A DNA stretch of 64,000 nucleotides from Maridesulfovibrio sp050916235 (lineage in GTDB: Bacteria; Desulfobacterota; Desulfovibrionia; Desulfovibrionales; Desulfovibrionaceae). The position numbers were made by a program, and so were the translations under genes. The DNA is taken from assembly GCF_050916235.1 (NCBI RefSeq), contig NZ_CP104854.1:496001-560000 (forward strand), written 5' to 3'. Below the pieces are notes generated by a model that was given only the letters and a program-made list of their open reading frames with translations, ran no database searches and was not told the origin of the DNA. Positions 1-7,539 of the stretch are shown here, piece after piece (within the stretch, counting starts at the first letter, position 1; the number at the start of each line of letters is the position of its first letter).

Positions 1-40
1 CCTTTGATAAAACTTCTTTCAATGTCGGGTTTTCCACCAT
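1..40 (-). CDS. prmC: Partial CDS, N-terminus of probable release-factor glutamine methyltransferase PrmC
   Basis: Only the first 13 codons are in the window, reading MVENPTLKEVLSK. The ATG at 40-38 is preceded by a good Shine-Dalgarno GGAGG about 5 bases upstream. The identity rests on position: prmC, which methylates the glutamine of the GGQ motif of release factors, very often follows prfA, and prfA ends at 127 on the same strand. The visible residues alone could not identify it. A hairpin terminator separates it from prfA, so it may have reduced readthrough or its own promoter. Confidence 0.5.
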   Translation of the reverse strand, partial: MVENPTLKEVLSK

Positions 41-60
41 ATTCCTCCGGAAATTCATAA

Positions 61-95
61 AACAAAGGCGGGATATTTGAACAAATATCCCGCCT
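61..95 (-). terminator. Intrinsic terminator after prfA
   Basis: A perfect 13-bp stem (67-79 with 82-94) with a two-base gap is followed on the minus strand by a T-rich run (TTTGTTTTA). It sits 32 bases past the prfA stop, before the next minus-strand gene. Confidence 0.75.
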
Positions 96-126
96 GACAA
101 ATCTTAAGATAAACAGAGGAAGCCTG

Positions 127-1200
127 CTAGCCGTCTTCGGCCTGACGCTTCAGAGCTTCAGACTGGTAGTGGCCGATCAGGGAATCCACGAGCTCACCCA
201 TATCACCTTCCATAACAGCATCAAGCTTGTAGAGTGTCAGGTTGATGCGGTGATCGGTTACCCTCCCCTGCGGGAAGTTGTAGGTGCGGATACGCTCGGA
301 ACGGTCACCGGAACCGACCTGCGCACGGCGCTGTTCGGCAAGCTCTGCATGCTGCTTGTCCTGTTCTGCCTGCAGCAGGCGGGAACAAAGAACCTTCATG
401 GCCTTGGCCTTGTTCTTGTGCTGGGACTTTTCATCCTGACAGATAACCACAAGACCGGTGGGAAGGTGAGTGATGCGGATTGCTGAGTCCGTTGTGTTAA
501 CAGACTGACCGCCGGGACCGGAAGCACGGAACACGTCAACCCGCAGGTCTTCGGTTCTGACCTGAACGTCTACTTCCTCGGCTTCCGGCATGATTGCCAC
601 GGTAGCAGCGGAAGTATGAATCCTGCCCTGAGTTTCAGTTGCGGGAACACGCTGAACACGGTGTGTTCCGGATTCGTATTTCATCTTTGAAAAAATGTTG
701 GCGCCGCTGACGGAAGCAATGATTTCCTTGAAACCACCGGTACCGGTAGGGTTGGAACTCATCAGTTCCACACGCCAGCCGTTCTGCTCTGCAAAACGGG
801 AATACATGCGGAAAAGGTCGGCAGCAAACAGAGCGGCCTCTTCACCACCTGTTCCGGCACGGATTTCAAGAATAATGTTCTTGCCGTCCATGGGATCCTT
901 AGGCAGAAGGAGCAGCTTGAGTTCTTCTTCAAGCCTGGGCAGACGGGCTTTAATCTCAGCAATTTCCATTTCAGCCATTTCACGGATTTCGGGATCGGAA
1001 TCCTTGGCCATTTCCTTGTTGTCCTCAAGGTCGGCGGAAAGCTTCTTGTATTCACGGAAAGCAGCGACAATGTCCCCCATTTCTGAGTGGGCCATGGTCA
1101 CTTTTCTATATCTTTCCTGATTATTGTACACTTCAGGATCTGCGAGCTCCTGCTCCAGATCCATAAAGGAACGTTCAATATCTTCAAGCTTGGCAAACAT
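127..1200 (-). CDS. prfA: Peptide chain release factor 1
   Basis: RF1 releases the finished peptide at UAA and UAG codons. The 357-residue protein has the usual family length. The stop-codon recognition PxT motif appears as PAT near residues 186-188 and the catalytic GGQ at about 230-232 in the context SGPGGQS. I chose the ATG at 1200 because GGAGG lies 9 bases upstream; an in-frame TTG at 1206 is possible but badly spaced. The start overlaps the DUF1385 stop as TAATG, so the two genes are probably translationally coupled. PrmC, the enzyme that modifies GGQ, seems to be the next gene. Confidence 0.97.
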   Translation of the reverse strand: MFAKLEDIERSFMDLEQELADPEVYNNQERYRKVTMAHSEMGDIVAAFREYKKLSADLEDNKEMAKDSDPEIREMAEMEIAEIKARLPRLEEELKLLLLPKDPMDGKNIILEIRAGTGGEEAALFAADLFRMYSRFAEQNGWRVELMSSNPTGTGGFKEIIASVSGANIFSKMKYESGTHRVQRVPATETQGRIHTSAATVAIMPEAEEVDVQVRTEDLRVDVFRASGPGGQSVNTTDSAIRITHLPTGLVVICQDEKSQHKNKAKAMKVLCSRLLQAEQDKQHAELAEQRRAQVGSGDRSERIRTYNFPQGRVTDHRINLTLYKLDAVMEGDMGELVDSLIGHYQSEALKRQAEDG

Positions 1201-2156
1201 TAGCAATGTCCTCCGTCTGCGTCTGATGATCCGGCCGCCACAGCTTTGTTAAGGGCTGCAAGGGCAACTTCAATCTGCTGCTCATCAGGCTCGCGAGTGG
1301 TCAGGTACTGCATACCGAGACCGGGCAGGCACATCACCTTGCAGACCGGGCTGTTCTCGTACTTACCGGAAGCCTTGATCATCTCATAAGCCACCGCACT
1401 GACGGGAGCCATGAGAAGCAGCTTGATGCCTACTATATATAAGTGTTTTAAAACAAAACTTTCAGGTGCCCAGATTGCGACGACCATGGGAACCAGCACA
1501 GTAAAAAGCAGAATACTCACAACCAGAACGAAAAGCAGGAACGCTGTTCCGCACCTGGGATGCAGTCTGCTGAAATTCTTTATCCTGCAGGCTTCCAGAT
1601 CTCCACCGGTTTCATATGCCCAGATAACCTTATGCTCGGCGCCATGGTACTGGAAAACACGCTTGATATCCGGGATGAGGGAAATGGATACGATATACCC
1701 AAGGAACATGACCATTTTGAAGAAGCCGTCCCAGATGTGGAAACTCAAGGAGTCAACGTCACCGGAAACACCCCACCACTTCATTGCAACCGAAAAAAAG
1801 TGTGGAAGGACCACAAAAAGCCCAAGAGCTGCACCCAGGGCTATCACCATGGTAAGGATAAGGTGGAAACTCGTAAGTTCTCCGTCTTCTTCCTCGTCAA
1901 GAGCCTGTGTGGCGGAATAGTTGAGAGCTTTTACGCCGTTTACCATGGTTTCCATGAAAATAGGAAACCCGCGCAAAAACGGTTTCTTCATGAATTCTGG
2001 AGTCATTGAGAACCAGGGGCGGAGTTCGACGGTGATTTCACCGTCGGGACGACGTACGGCAATGGCCAGATTGTCCTTTGCGCGCATCATAACGCCTTCG
2101 ATAACAGCCTGACCGCCGACTGTCTTGGCGGCTGACATGAGCAGAGATGATTTCAA
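1200..2156 (-). CDS. DUF1385 family membrane protein
   Basis: A 318-residue protein with the family's N-terminal signature VGGQAVIEGVMMR and several hydrophobic segments (about residues 95-125, 145-165 and 205-250), so it is an integral membrane protein. The central HRG-like segment YHGAEHKVIWAYE is typical of the family. The biochemical function is unknown. It is commonly found between rpmE and prfA, as here, and its stop overlaps the prfA start. The start is probably the TTG at 2156, which has GAGG 8 bases upstream; the ATG at 2138 has no visible ribosome site. Confidence 0.9.
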   Translation of the reverse strand: MKSSLLMSAAKTVGGQAVIEGVMMRAKDNLAIAVRRPDGEITVELRPWFSMTPEFMKKPFLRGFPIFMETMVNGVKALNYSATQALDEEEDGELTSFHLILTMVIALGAALGLFVVLPHFFSVAMKWWGVSGDVDSLSFHIWDGFFKMVMFLGYIVSISLIPDIKRVFQYHGAEHKVIWAYETGGDLEACRIKNFSRLHPRCGTAFLLFVLVVSILLFTVLVPMVVAIWAPESFVLKHLYIVGIKLLLMAPVSAVAYEMIKASGKYENSPVCKVMCLPGLGMQYLTTREPDEQQIEVALAALNKAVAAGSSDADGGHC

Positions 2157-2330
2157 ATCCGTTTCCTCGCTTGATCAGGGCAGCTGCCCCGAAATAAAAT
2201 AGTACTGATTCTCGATAGGATAATCACTTCAAGCAGGCAGGCAAGGCTGAACAAGACAATAATTATCCCGATCTACAGCGGGAGGGATTTAAGAGCGCCC
2301 CACCCGACAACGATGCAGGACTTTTTATAT

Positions 2331-2380
2331 TAGATAGAAAAACAACATGCCTCTGCCGCAACAATACGGCAGAGGCATGT
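2331..2380 (-). terminator. Intrinsic terminator after rpmE
   Basis: A perfect 14-bp stem (2345-2358 with 2367-2380) and an 8-base loop, followed on the minus strand by TTGTTTTTC. It separates rpmE from DUF1385-prfA, so full transcription of the latter pair probably needs readthrough or a promoter in 2157-2330. Confidence 0.8.
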
Positions 2381-2408
2381 TCATGCGGCGAAACCGCAGA
2401 AAGATGAG

Positions 2409-2639
2409 CTAGTTGCCCTTAACTTGAGCAGCTGCGCTGAAATTACCGAATTTCTTCTTGAAGCGATCGATACGACCAGCGGTATCAACGAAGCGCTGCT
2501 TTCCGGTGTAGAAAGGATGGCAGTTGGAACAAATTTCAGTGCTTACCTCTTCACCGATGGTGGAATAAAGTTCAGATTCGTAACCGCAGTGGCAACGAAC
2601 AGTAGCCTTATAAATTTTAGGATGGATATCTTTTTTCAT
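2409..2639 (-). CDS. rpmE: 50S ribosomal protein L31
   Basis: A 76-residue L31 of the zinc-binding (C+) type. Four cysteines are in the expected positions: C-x-C near residues 16-18 and the C-x2-C pair near 37-40 in EICSNCHPFYTGKQ. L31 sits at the central protuberance of the large subunit and bridges the subunits. A ribosome site AGGAG lies 6 bases before the ATG. The C+ type is the zinc-replete paralogue; no zinc-free copy is in the window. Confidence 0.96.
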   Translation of the reverse strand: MKKDIHPKIYKATVRCHCGYESELYSTIGEEVSTEICSNCHPFYTGKQRFVDTAGRIDRFKKKFGNFSAAAQVKGN

Positions 2640-2676
2640 GACTTTCTCCTGTCTTTGTTAACCGTGAAAACAACGC

Positions 2677-2705
2677 CCAATACCCCCGCGCAAAAGAATA
2701 TGCAA
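2677..2705 (-). promoter_or_regulatory. Possible rpmE promoter
   Basis: On the minus strand TTGCAT (2705-2700) and TATTGG (2682-2677) are separated by exactly 17 bases, 38 bases before the rpmE start. The -35 is a fair match and the -10 is weak. The rest of 2706-2887 shows no convincing gene. Confidence 0.3.
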
Positions 2706-2887
2706 GGGTTATTTGGTCTGTTTCTCATTTTTTAGTGCATTACATTAACAGGCAGACCCAACGTACGTCAAGTCGCCTGGACATCGACAGCAGACGCCTG
2801 CTAAAGATTCGACTACCGGGCCGTTACCAGTTACCATCCCCATTCCTTTATAGTAACCGGACCTTTATCAGTCGCCTACATATGTGA

Positions 2888-2919
2888 ACAAAAAAGGCGG
2901 GACCGCGAGGATCCCGCCT
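2888..2919 (-). terminator. Intrinsic terminator after dsrC
   Basis: A GC-rich 7- to 8-bp stem (2895-2902 with 2912-2919) is followed on the minus strand by an uninterrupted T run, then GTTC. It lies 25 bases after the dsrC stop, which makes dsrC a monocistronic unit. Confidence 0.85.
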
Positions 2920-2943
2920 GAATATTCTGAAAGCTGTCTGGTA

Positions 2944-3261
2944 CTATACGCAGCCGGTGGGCTTGGGCAGACCAGCCATCTTACATGCTCCTTTACCGGG
3001 ACCGGAGGGGAACAGTTCGTAGATGTGCTTCAGTTTGTAACCAGTTACTTTAGAGAGGATGCGCACCATGGGAGCGATACCGTTCTTCTTGTAGTAGTCC
3101 TGCAGGAAGTCGATAACTTTCTGGTGTTCTTCGTTCAGATCTTTGATGCCTTCGCTTTCTTTAACGAAGTCAACCCACTCGGGGCACCAATCTTCAAACT
3201 TCAGAAGGAAGCCGTCCTCATCAACATCAAAGCTTTTGCCCTGAAATTCTACGAGAGCCAT
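2944..3261 (-). CDS. dsrC: Sulfur-carrier protein DsrC (dissimilatory sulfite reductase partner)
   Basis: DsrC is the small protein co-substrate of dissimilatory sulfite reductase DsrAB. Its C-terminal arm enters the DsrAB active site and leaves carrying a trisulfide between two cysteines, which feeds electrons from the membrane DsrMKJOP complex. The 105-residue protein starts MALVEFQGKSF and ends with the diagnostic arm, in which the two conserved cysteines are 10 residues apart (GACKMAGLP and TGCV). The ATG at 3261 has AAGGAG upstream; a longer reading upstream is unlikely. As is usual in Desulfovibrio, dsrC is apart from dsrAB. It has its own strong promoter, leader hairpins and terminator. 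Confidence 0.96.
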   Translation of the reverse strand: MALVEFQGKSFDVDEDGFLLKFEDWCPEWVDFVKESEGIKDLNEEHQKVIDFLQDYYKKNGIAPMVRILSKVTGYKLKHIYELFPSGPGKGACKMAGLPKPTGCV

Positions 3262-3330
3262 AATAATACTCCTTAGGAATATATGTATTTTAACTTTAGG
3301 TATCGACCTTGTCGAACCTGCCATATCCAA

Positions 3331-3387
3331 AAACAGCGATCCGCTGTTTCATGACTTTTTCAGAGCAAAACCCCTGTGCGTTTTGCT
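3331..3387 (-). promoter_or_regulatory. Two hairpins in the dsrC leader
   Basis: Two stem-loops lie between the YcaO stop and dsrC. One pairs 3364-3371 with 3380-3387; the other pairs 3331-3338 with 3342-3349. In minus-strand reading the second is followed by TTTTTGG, like an intrinsic terminator. Since a promoter lies just upstream, they could stop readthrough from the YcaO operon, stabilise the dsrC message 5' end, or form an attenuator. Confidence 0.5.
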
Positions 3388-3396
3388 TATAATGCG

Positions 3397-3423
3397 ATAA
3401 TATTTAAACCGCTTTCTTGTCAA
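3397..3423 (-). promoter_or_regulatory. Probable sigma-70 promoter of dsrC
   Basis: A perfect -35 TTGACA (3423-3418) is followed by TATTAT (3402-3397), five of six to consensus, with a 15-base spacer; a 17-base alternative is TTATCG. It would give a leader of roughly 130 bases that includes both hairpins. Confidence 0.55.
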
Positions 3424-3458
3424 TGAGTTCTTGAAAAGAACCCTATAAAAACGGTTTT

Positions 3459-5186
3459 TTATTTATCAAGAAGCTCCTGCAGGTGGGTGTGTGCATACTC
3501 AAGAGACGGGTCAAGTTCGAGAGCCGTACTCAGATATTCGATAGCCTCGTCATCATCTCCCATAAACTTGTGGCACAACCCCAGGTTTGCAAGATCGGAA
3601 GCAGACCCGCTGTCCAGCGCAAGCGCAGATTTGAAATCCTCCGCAGCAGCCTGATAGTCCTTCGCCTTGAACCGGGCGACTCCACGCAGGTTGAAGTACT
3701 CCTTGGCCTCATCGTCCAGCTCGATGGCCTTATCCAGATAAGGAACGGTTTCTGACCAACGCTCCTCAAGCGACAGCGAATACGCCGTATAAAAGGAGGA
3801 AAGAGCCTTTTCTTCATCCGCAGGCTGCATCTCCACGGCAATGGCAAACATGTCCACAGCCCGGGAAGTATCCCCGCCGCGCAGGGCAAGCATACCTTCA
3901 AAGAAAGGAATGAAATAAGGATCACCGTAAATATCCGAGATAACATCCAGCCCCTCTCCGGCAATGTCGAGTGCAACCTTCTCAGATAGGATTCGGCCTA
4001 CAAACAACCCCAGGCTGGCATGCGGGGTACGCTCACGGAACTGAAAGCCTGGAACGAAGCTATAGTTTGCGGGAACACCCAACTCAGGATGGGTGGTATC
4101 GACGGTGTAAAGGGTGTACCCTCTATCCTCCAGTCCAGCCGCAAACGCCTTCAGTTCATCATAGATATCATGCTGCTCGACCGAAGGAAGATTCTTCAGA
4201 TTGACGCATTCACCTGCGGCAAGCCACCCGGTCTGTTCAATCTCGGTAAACTTGGGCAGCCCAGAAGCCTCATAGACCCTTCCGGTTTCAAAATCACCGG
4301 CAAGCTGCGCAACTTCAGTAAAGGCACGCACAGCAGCTTTGCAGGGAGATGCAGAAGTTCCGGCAGTGAATACGATTTCACTCATTCCGGGAAATGTTGA
4401 GGGATCCCAGGCGGTCACTGCCACGGTAGGCAGGGGCATGCCGAAGGAAAAATCATTGATAATGTACTTGATGCCGTTATCATCAAAGCACTTACACAGA
4501 CCGGCCAGCACTTCGTCATCACATGACGAAGGATCAATAACCGGAGGCTCAGGACGTTCGCGGTCAATTACAGCACACACGTGACGCTCAACCAGCTCAC
4601 TGCCACCCTGCAGCACGGACTCTTCTGGCGTATTCCCTGCGGAAGAACCATTGAATTCGTTAAGAATCTTAAACCAATCCAAGGGGACATACTCTGTCTC
4701 ACCGGTGTGAACATTCAACGCGGGATGAAAATGCCAGCGAACAAGATCAAGAATCACACGGGCCTTTGCAGGTTCCATGTCCTCACCGACGGACTGTAGA
4801 AGCTTCTCAATTGAGATGACCCGACCGGGCCAGAGTTCCTCAGCCTCGCTGTAGGTTGCAAGGGTGAAATTCTCTGGAGTGTTCCAGAAGCTGAAAAAGC
4901 TGAAGCGCTCCACAAGTTCCATCAGGGCCGATGCTTCGGCCTGAATAACCGAGGCTCCTTTGCCCATCTGCTTGCGGGTAGGCATCACATCACGGGCAAC
5001 ATCTCCACATTCGCTGATAAATACTGGAATACCAAGGCGGCCGGTATCAACCTTCCTCGTGCATTTGAGCACACCGCAGCATTTTTCCTCCAGCAGTTTC
5101 TTGACCCTTGCAACAGTCTCCTCGGGGCTGACCGCCTTATCCTGATCCCGTGTATATACTTTCGGGCAAGATTTAAGTTCAAGCAT
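3459..5186 (-). CDS. YcaO-domain protein with C-terminal TPR repeats
   Basis: YcaO enzymes use ATP to activate a peptide backbone amide and make azolines, thioamides or amidines. The N-terminal ~400 residues carry the family's ATP/Mg motifs: AEASALMELVERFS (about 83-96) and GNTPEESVLQGGSELVER (about 184-201). Residues ~424-570 form four or so tetratricopeptide repeats, suggesting the enzyme docks a protein partner. No small precursor peptide or TfuA partner is visible nearby. It directly follows a methyltransferase gene (stop next to start) with a GGGGGAAG ribosome site, and lies upstream of dsrC. The substrate is not known; a protein-modification role with the methyltransferase is inference. 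Confidence 0.88.
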   Translation of the reverse strand: MLELKSCPKVYTRDQDKAVSPEETVARVKKLLEEKCCGVLKCTRKVDTGRLGIPVFISECGDVARDVMPTRKQMGKGASVIQAEASALMELVERFSFFSFWNTPENFTLATYSEAEELWPGRVISIEKLLQSVGEDMEPAKARVILDLVRWHFHPALNVHTGETEYVPLDWFKILNEFNGSSAGNTPEESVLQGGSELVERHVCAVIDRERPEPPVIDPSSCDDEVLAGLCKCFDDNGIKYIINDFSFGMPLPTVAVTAWDPSTFPGMSEIVFTAGTSASPCKAAVRAFTEVAQLAGDFETGRVYEASGLPKFTEIEQTGWLAAGECVNLKNLPSVEQHDIYDELKAFAAGLEDRGYTLYTVDTTHPELGVPANYSFVPGFQFRERTPHASLGLFVGRILSEKVALDIAGEGLDVISDIYGDPYFIPFFEGMLALRGGDTSRAVDMFAIAVEMQPADEEKALSSFYTAYSLSLEERWSETVPYLDKAIELDDEAKEYFNLRGVARFKAKDYQAAAEDFKSALALDSGSASDLANLGLCHKFMGDDDEAIEYLSTALELDPSLEYAHTHLQELLDK

Positions 5187-5900
5187 CTACTTCCCCCCCA
5201 TTCTGACCAGAGAAACTATGCTCTTCCCGGAATCTCCGGCAAAGGGAACTTCCTGCTTCATCAGGCGGTAGCTGTCCTTGGTTTTTTCGAAAAATTTCCT
5301 GCCGCCACGTTTCTTATCCATGGCCAGCAGCACTTCCGCCCCGCTTCCATCTTTTAGATGGCGGGAAATGAAGCCGGGAAAAAATTCAGCAACTTCGTCG
5401 CGATGCAAAATTTCACACCCGACGATATAATCGAATTGGCGACCAAGATCTGTCTCTGAAAAATCTATGCTGCTGACCTTGATTTTATCATCAAGCTTGT
5501 TGCGCATGGCATTAAGGCGGGCAAAAAGCAGGGCGTCTTCGTCTGTTTCAGCCAGAACGACATCAAGTCCGCGAACGGCAGCCAGCATACCGCAAAGCCC
5601 GCCATCCGTACCGACATCCAGCACACAGGCGTTATCATCCGCCTTGAACTTGAGCATGTACAGCCCCAGAACCAGACACGAGGGCCAGATTTTGGCCCAC
5701 AAAGGGAGATCTATATTTTTACCGCCACGCGCCTTATCCACCAGCCGGTCAAGATATGCCTGCATGTCGGCAATCTGCGCCAGCTCCAGTTCCATACCGC
5801 CTACCTTGACGGTTTCGAATTTTATGGCTCCAAATTTATTCCGGGCCGCAGCAAGAAGCTCATCAAATGTAGCATCCGGCTTAAGTGCTATATTTTTCAA
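5187..5900 (-). CDS. Class I SAM-dependent methyltransferase
   Basis: A Rossmann-type methyltransferase with motif I as VLDVGTDGGLCGMLAA and acidic motif II VVLAETDEDA. WAKIWPSCLVL before motif I is reminiscent of the METTL21/ETFB-lysine protein methyltransferase group (usually WP/ASG context), so a protein lysine target is possible but unproven. I chose the TTG at 5900 because AGGAGG lies 6 bases upstream; ATGs at 5915 and 5939 are in frame, and the one at 5915 would translate through that Shine-Dalgarno. It forms a two-gene operon with the YcaO-TPR gene. Confidence 0.8.
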   Translation of the reverse strand: MKNIALKPDATFDELLAAARNKFGAIKFETVKVGGMELELAQIADMQAYLDRLVDKARGGKNIDLPLWAKIWPSCLVLGLYMLKFKADDNACVLDVGTDGGLCGMLAAVRGLDVVLAETDEDALLFARLNAMRNKLDDKIKVSSIDFSETDLGRQFDYIVGCEILHRDEVAEFFPGFISRHLKDGSGAEVLLAMDKKRGGRKFFEKTKDSYRLMKQEVPFAGDSGKSIVSLVRMGGK

Positions 5901-6125
5901 GGAATGCCTCCTCATCTTTCTCGGTGTTGATTGTCGCATGGAATTTCAGACCTGTGCGGTATGAATAAATATTCTCTACGACGATGAGGAGTAATCATTT
6001 CAGACCGGACGGTCAACTCCTGACGGGTAAATAAGATAGTCCGCTACTGCCCGGAAAAACCCTGTCAGCGCCGATAAGCACTTGTCACAAGCCACAGAGT
6101 GCTTAAATATATAACGATTGGGAGA

Positions 6126-6161
6126 AACAAAAAAAGGGCCGATCAGACTTGATCGACCCTT
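6126..6161 (-). terminator. Terminator at the end of the tRNA cluster
   Basis: An 11-bp stem with one mismatch (6135-6145 with 6150-6160, loop of four) followed on the minus strand by a run of seven Ts. It lies just past tRNA-Gly(CCC). Nearly the same hairpin occurs at 6371-6404. Confidence 0.8.
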
Positions 6162-6172
6162 GACGAAATCGG

Positions 6173-6247
6173 TGGAGCGGGAAACGAGATTTGAACTCGC
6201 GACTTCAACCTTGGGAAGGTCGCACTCTACCACTGAGTTATTCCCGC
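6173..6247 (-). tRNA. tRNA-Gly (anticodon CCC)
   Basis: A 75-base cloverleaf with encoded CCA. The anticodon loop TTCCCAA gives CCC (6215-6213), reading GGG. The rest matches the three tRNA-Gly(GCC) genes in this cluster except for two bases: G34 to C in the anticodon, and an anticodon-stem A to G that makes a G-U pair. The anticodon seems to have shifted after duplication. Confidence 0.93.
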
Positions 6248-6248
6248 A

Positions 6249-6323
<75 letters not shown>

Positions 6324-6370
6324 GAAAGACCTGAAACAGGAAACGAGACTTAAGCTCACTACCTCAACTA

Positions 6371-6404
6371 AAGAAAAAGGGCCGATCAGACTTGATCGAC
6401 CCTT
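6371..6404 (-). terminator. Internal terminator-like hairpin in tRNA cluster
   Basis: Same 11-bp hairpin as the cluster-end terminator (stem 6378-6388 with 6393-6403), followed by TTTTTCTT on the minus strand. It falls between tRNA-Gly(GCC) and tRNA-Cys, suggesting a duplicated tRNA-plus-terminator unit or a processing signal. Confidence 0.6.
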
Positions 6405-6415
6405 GGAGAAATCAG

Positions 6416-6490
<75 letters not shown>

Positions 6491-6518
6491 AAAAAACATA
6501 TTCTTCGCGTGGTTTCGA

Positions 6519-6549
6519 AGAAGGGCCGACTTGGTGGGTCGGCCCGTTG
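6519..6549 (-). terminator. Second internal hairpin in tRNA cluster
   Basis: An 8-bp GC-rich stem (6523-6530 with 6538-6545), followed by TTCTTC on the minus strand. The T run is short, so it may be a processing hairpin and not a full terminator. Confidence 0.45.
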
Positions 6550-6556
6550 AAATCGA

Positions 6557-6631
<75 letters not shown>

Positions 6632-6632
6632 G

Positions 6633-6707
<75 letters not shown>

Positions 6708-6715
6708 GAAATATT

Positions 6716-6790
<75 letters not shown>

Positions 6791-6981
6791 TCACAAAAAG
6801 CGAAGCAGTTTGTATCTCTTCGGCTTCAAACTGTCAACACTTATTTTCAACTTTTTTTGCTTTATTTCACTGCTCTTTTGAGCCGCTTTCGAAGGAGGCA
6901 CTTTATCCGAATCCAACTTCATAATCAACTCAAATTTAGCAGTCTTTTCAAAGAACAGGCTCGTTGCGCCGTGTGAAAGAG

Positions 6982-7010
6982 TGTTTAGGGCAACACGAAA
7001 CATTTGTCAA
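6982..7010 (-). promoter_or_regulatory. Promoter of the tRNA operon
   Basis: Perfect TTGACA (7010-7005), a 17-base spacer and TAAACA (6987-6982), followed by a GC-rich stretch near the expected start, as in growth-rate-controlled stable-RNA promoters. The 6791-7161 gap holds this promoter, a T-rich stretch around 7017-7042 and presumably the divergent dksA promoter, which I could not pin down. Confidence 0.6.
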
Positions 7011-7161
7011 CCGTTTTATTTTTTTATATTTTTGTTTTTTTTTATCATGGCCTTTACTTTCCGTACGGGTTTAGGCTAATACCATTCATCTTAAAAATTG
7101 ATGACGAGTAGTTCTGGTAATTTCGTAAACCCACCTCACTATAACAAGAGAGGTTAATGAT

Positions 7162-7524
7162 ATGGATCAAAAGGAACTCGTATTCTTCCGGGAAACCCTG
7201 AACAAGATGCTTGATGACATCCTGCAGAAGGGTCAGGAAACAATTGAGGACATGAACGAATCCGGTGAAAACTACGCCGACCCAGCTGATCGTGCAACTG
7301 CGGAATCAGATCGAGCCTTCACCCTGCGCCTGCGCGACAGGGAGCGCAAGCTGATCAAGAAGATCCAGAGGGCCATCCAACGCATTGACGACGGCGACTT
7401 CGGTATATGTCATTCCTGTGGCGACGACATTTCCGTTGCCCGGCTAAAGGCTCGCCCGGTGACAACACTGTGCATTGCCTGCAAGAGCAGACAGGAAGAA
7501 GACGAAAAGAACCGCGGAGATTAA
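7162..7524 (+). CDS. dksA: RNA polymerase-binding transcription factor DksA
   Basis: DksA enters the RNA polymerase secondary channel and works with ppGpp to change promoter output in the stringent response. The 120-residue protein has the N-terminal coiled coil with the tip motif DPADRA (conserved Asp and Ala that act on initiation) near residues 37-42, and a C-terminal four-cysteine zinc finger (CHSCG and CIACK). A ribosome site GAGAGG precedes the ATG. It sits opposite a tRNA operon, a class of genes DksA typically represses, and is followed after 15 bases by rqcH. Confidence 0.94.
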   Translation: MDQKELVFFRETLNKMLDDILQKGQETIEDMNESGENYADPADRATAESDRAFTLRLRDRERKLIKKIQRAIQRIDDGDFGICHSCGDDISVARLKARPVTTLCIACKSRQEEDEKNRGD

Positions 7525-7539
7525 CCCGGATTCTCATCA

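Noticed and set aside
2745..2843. 32-codon minus-strand frame with four Cys between dsrC and rpmE
   Set aside because: Short, no compelling ribosome site spacing, no recognisable motif and follows a terminator. It may still be a leader peptide but is not supported.
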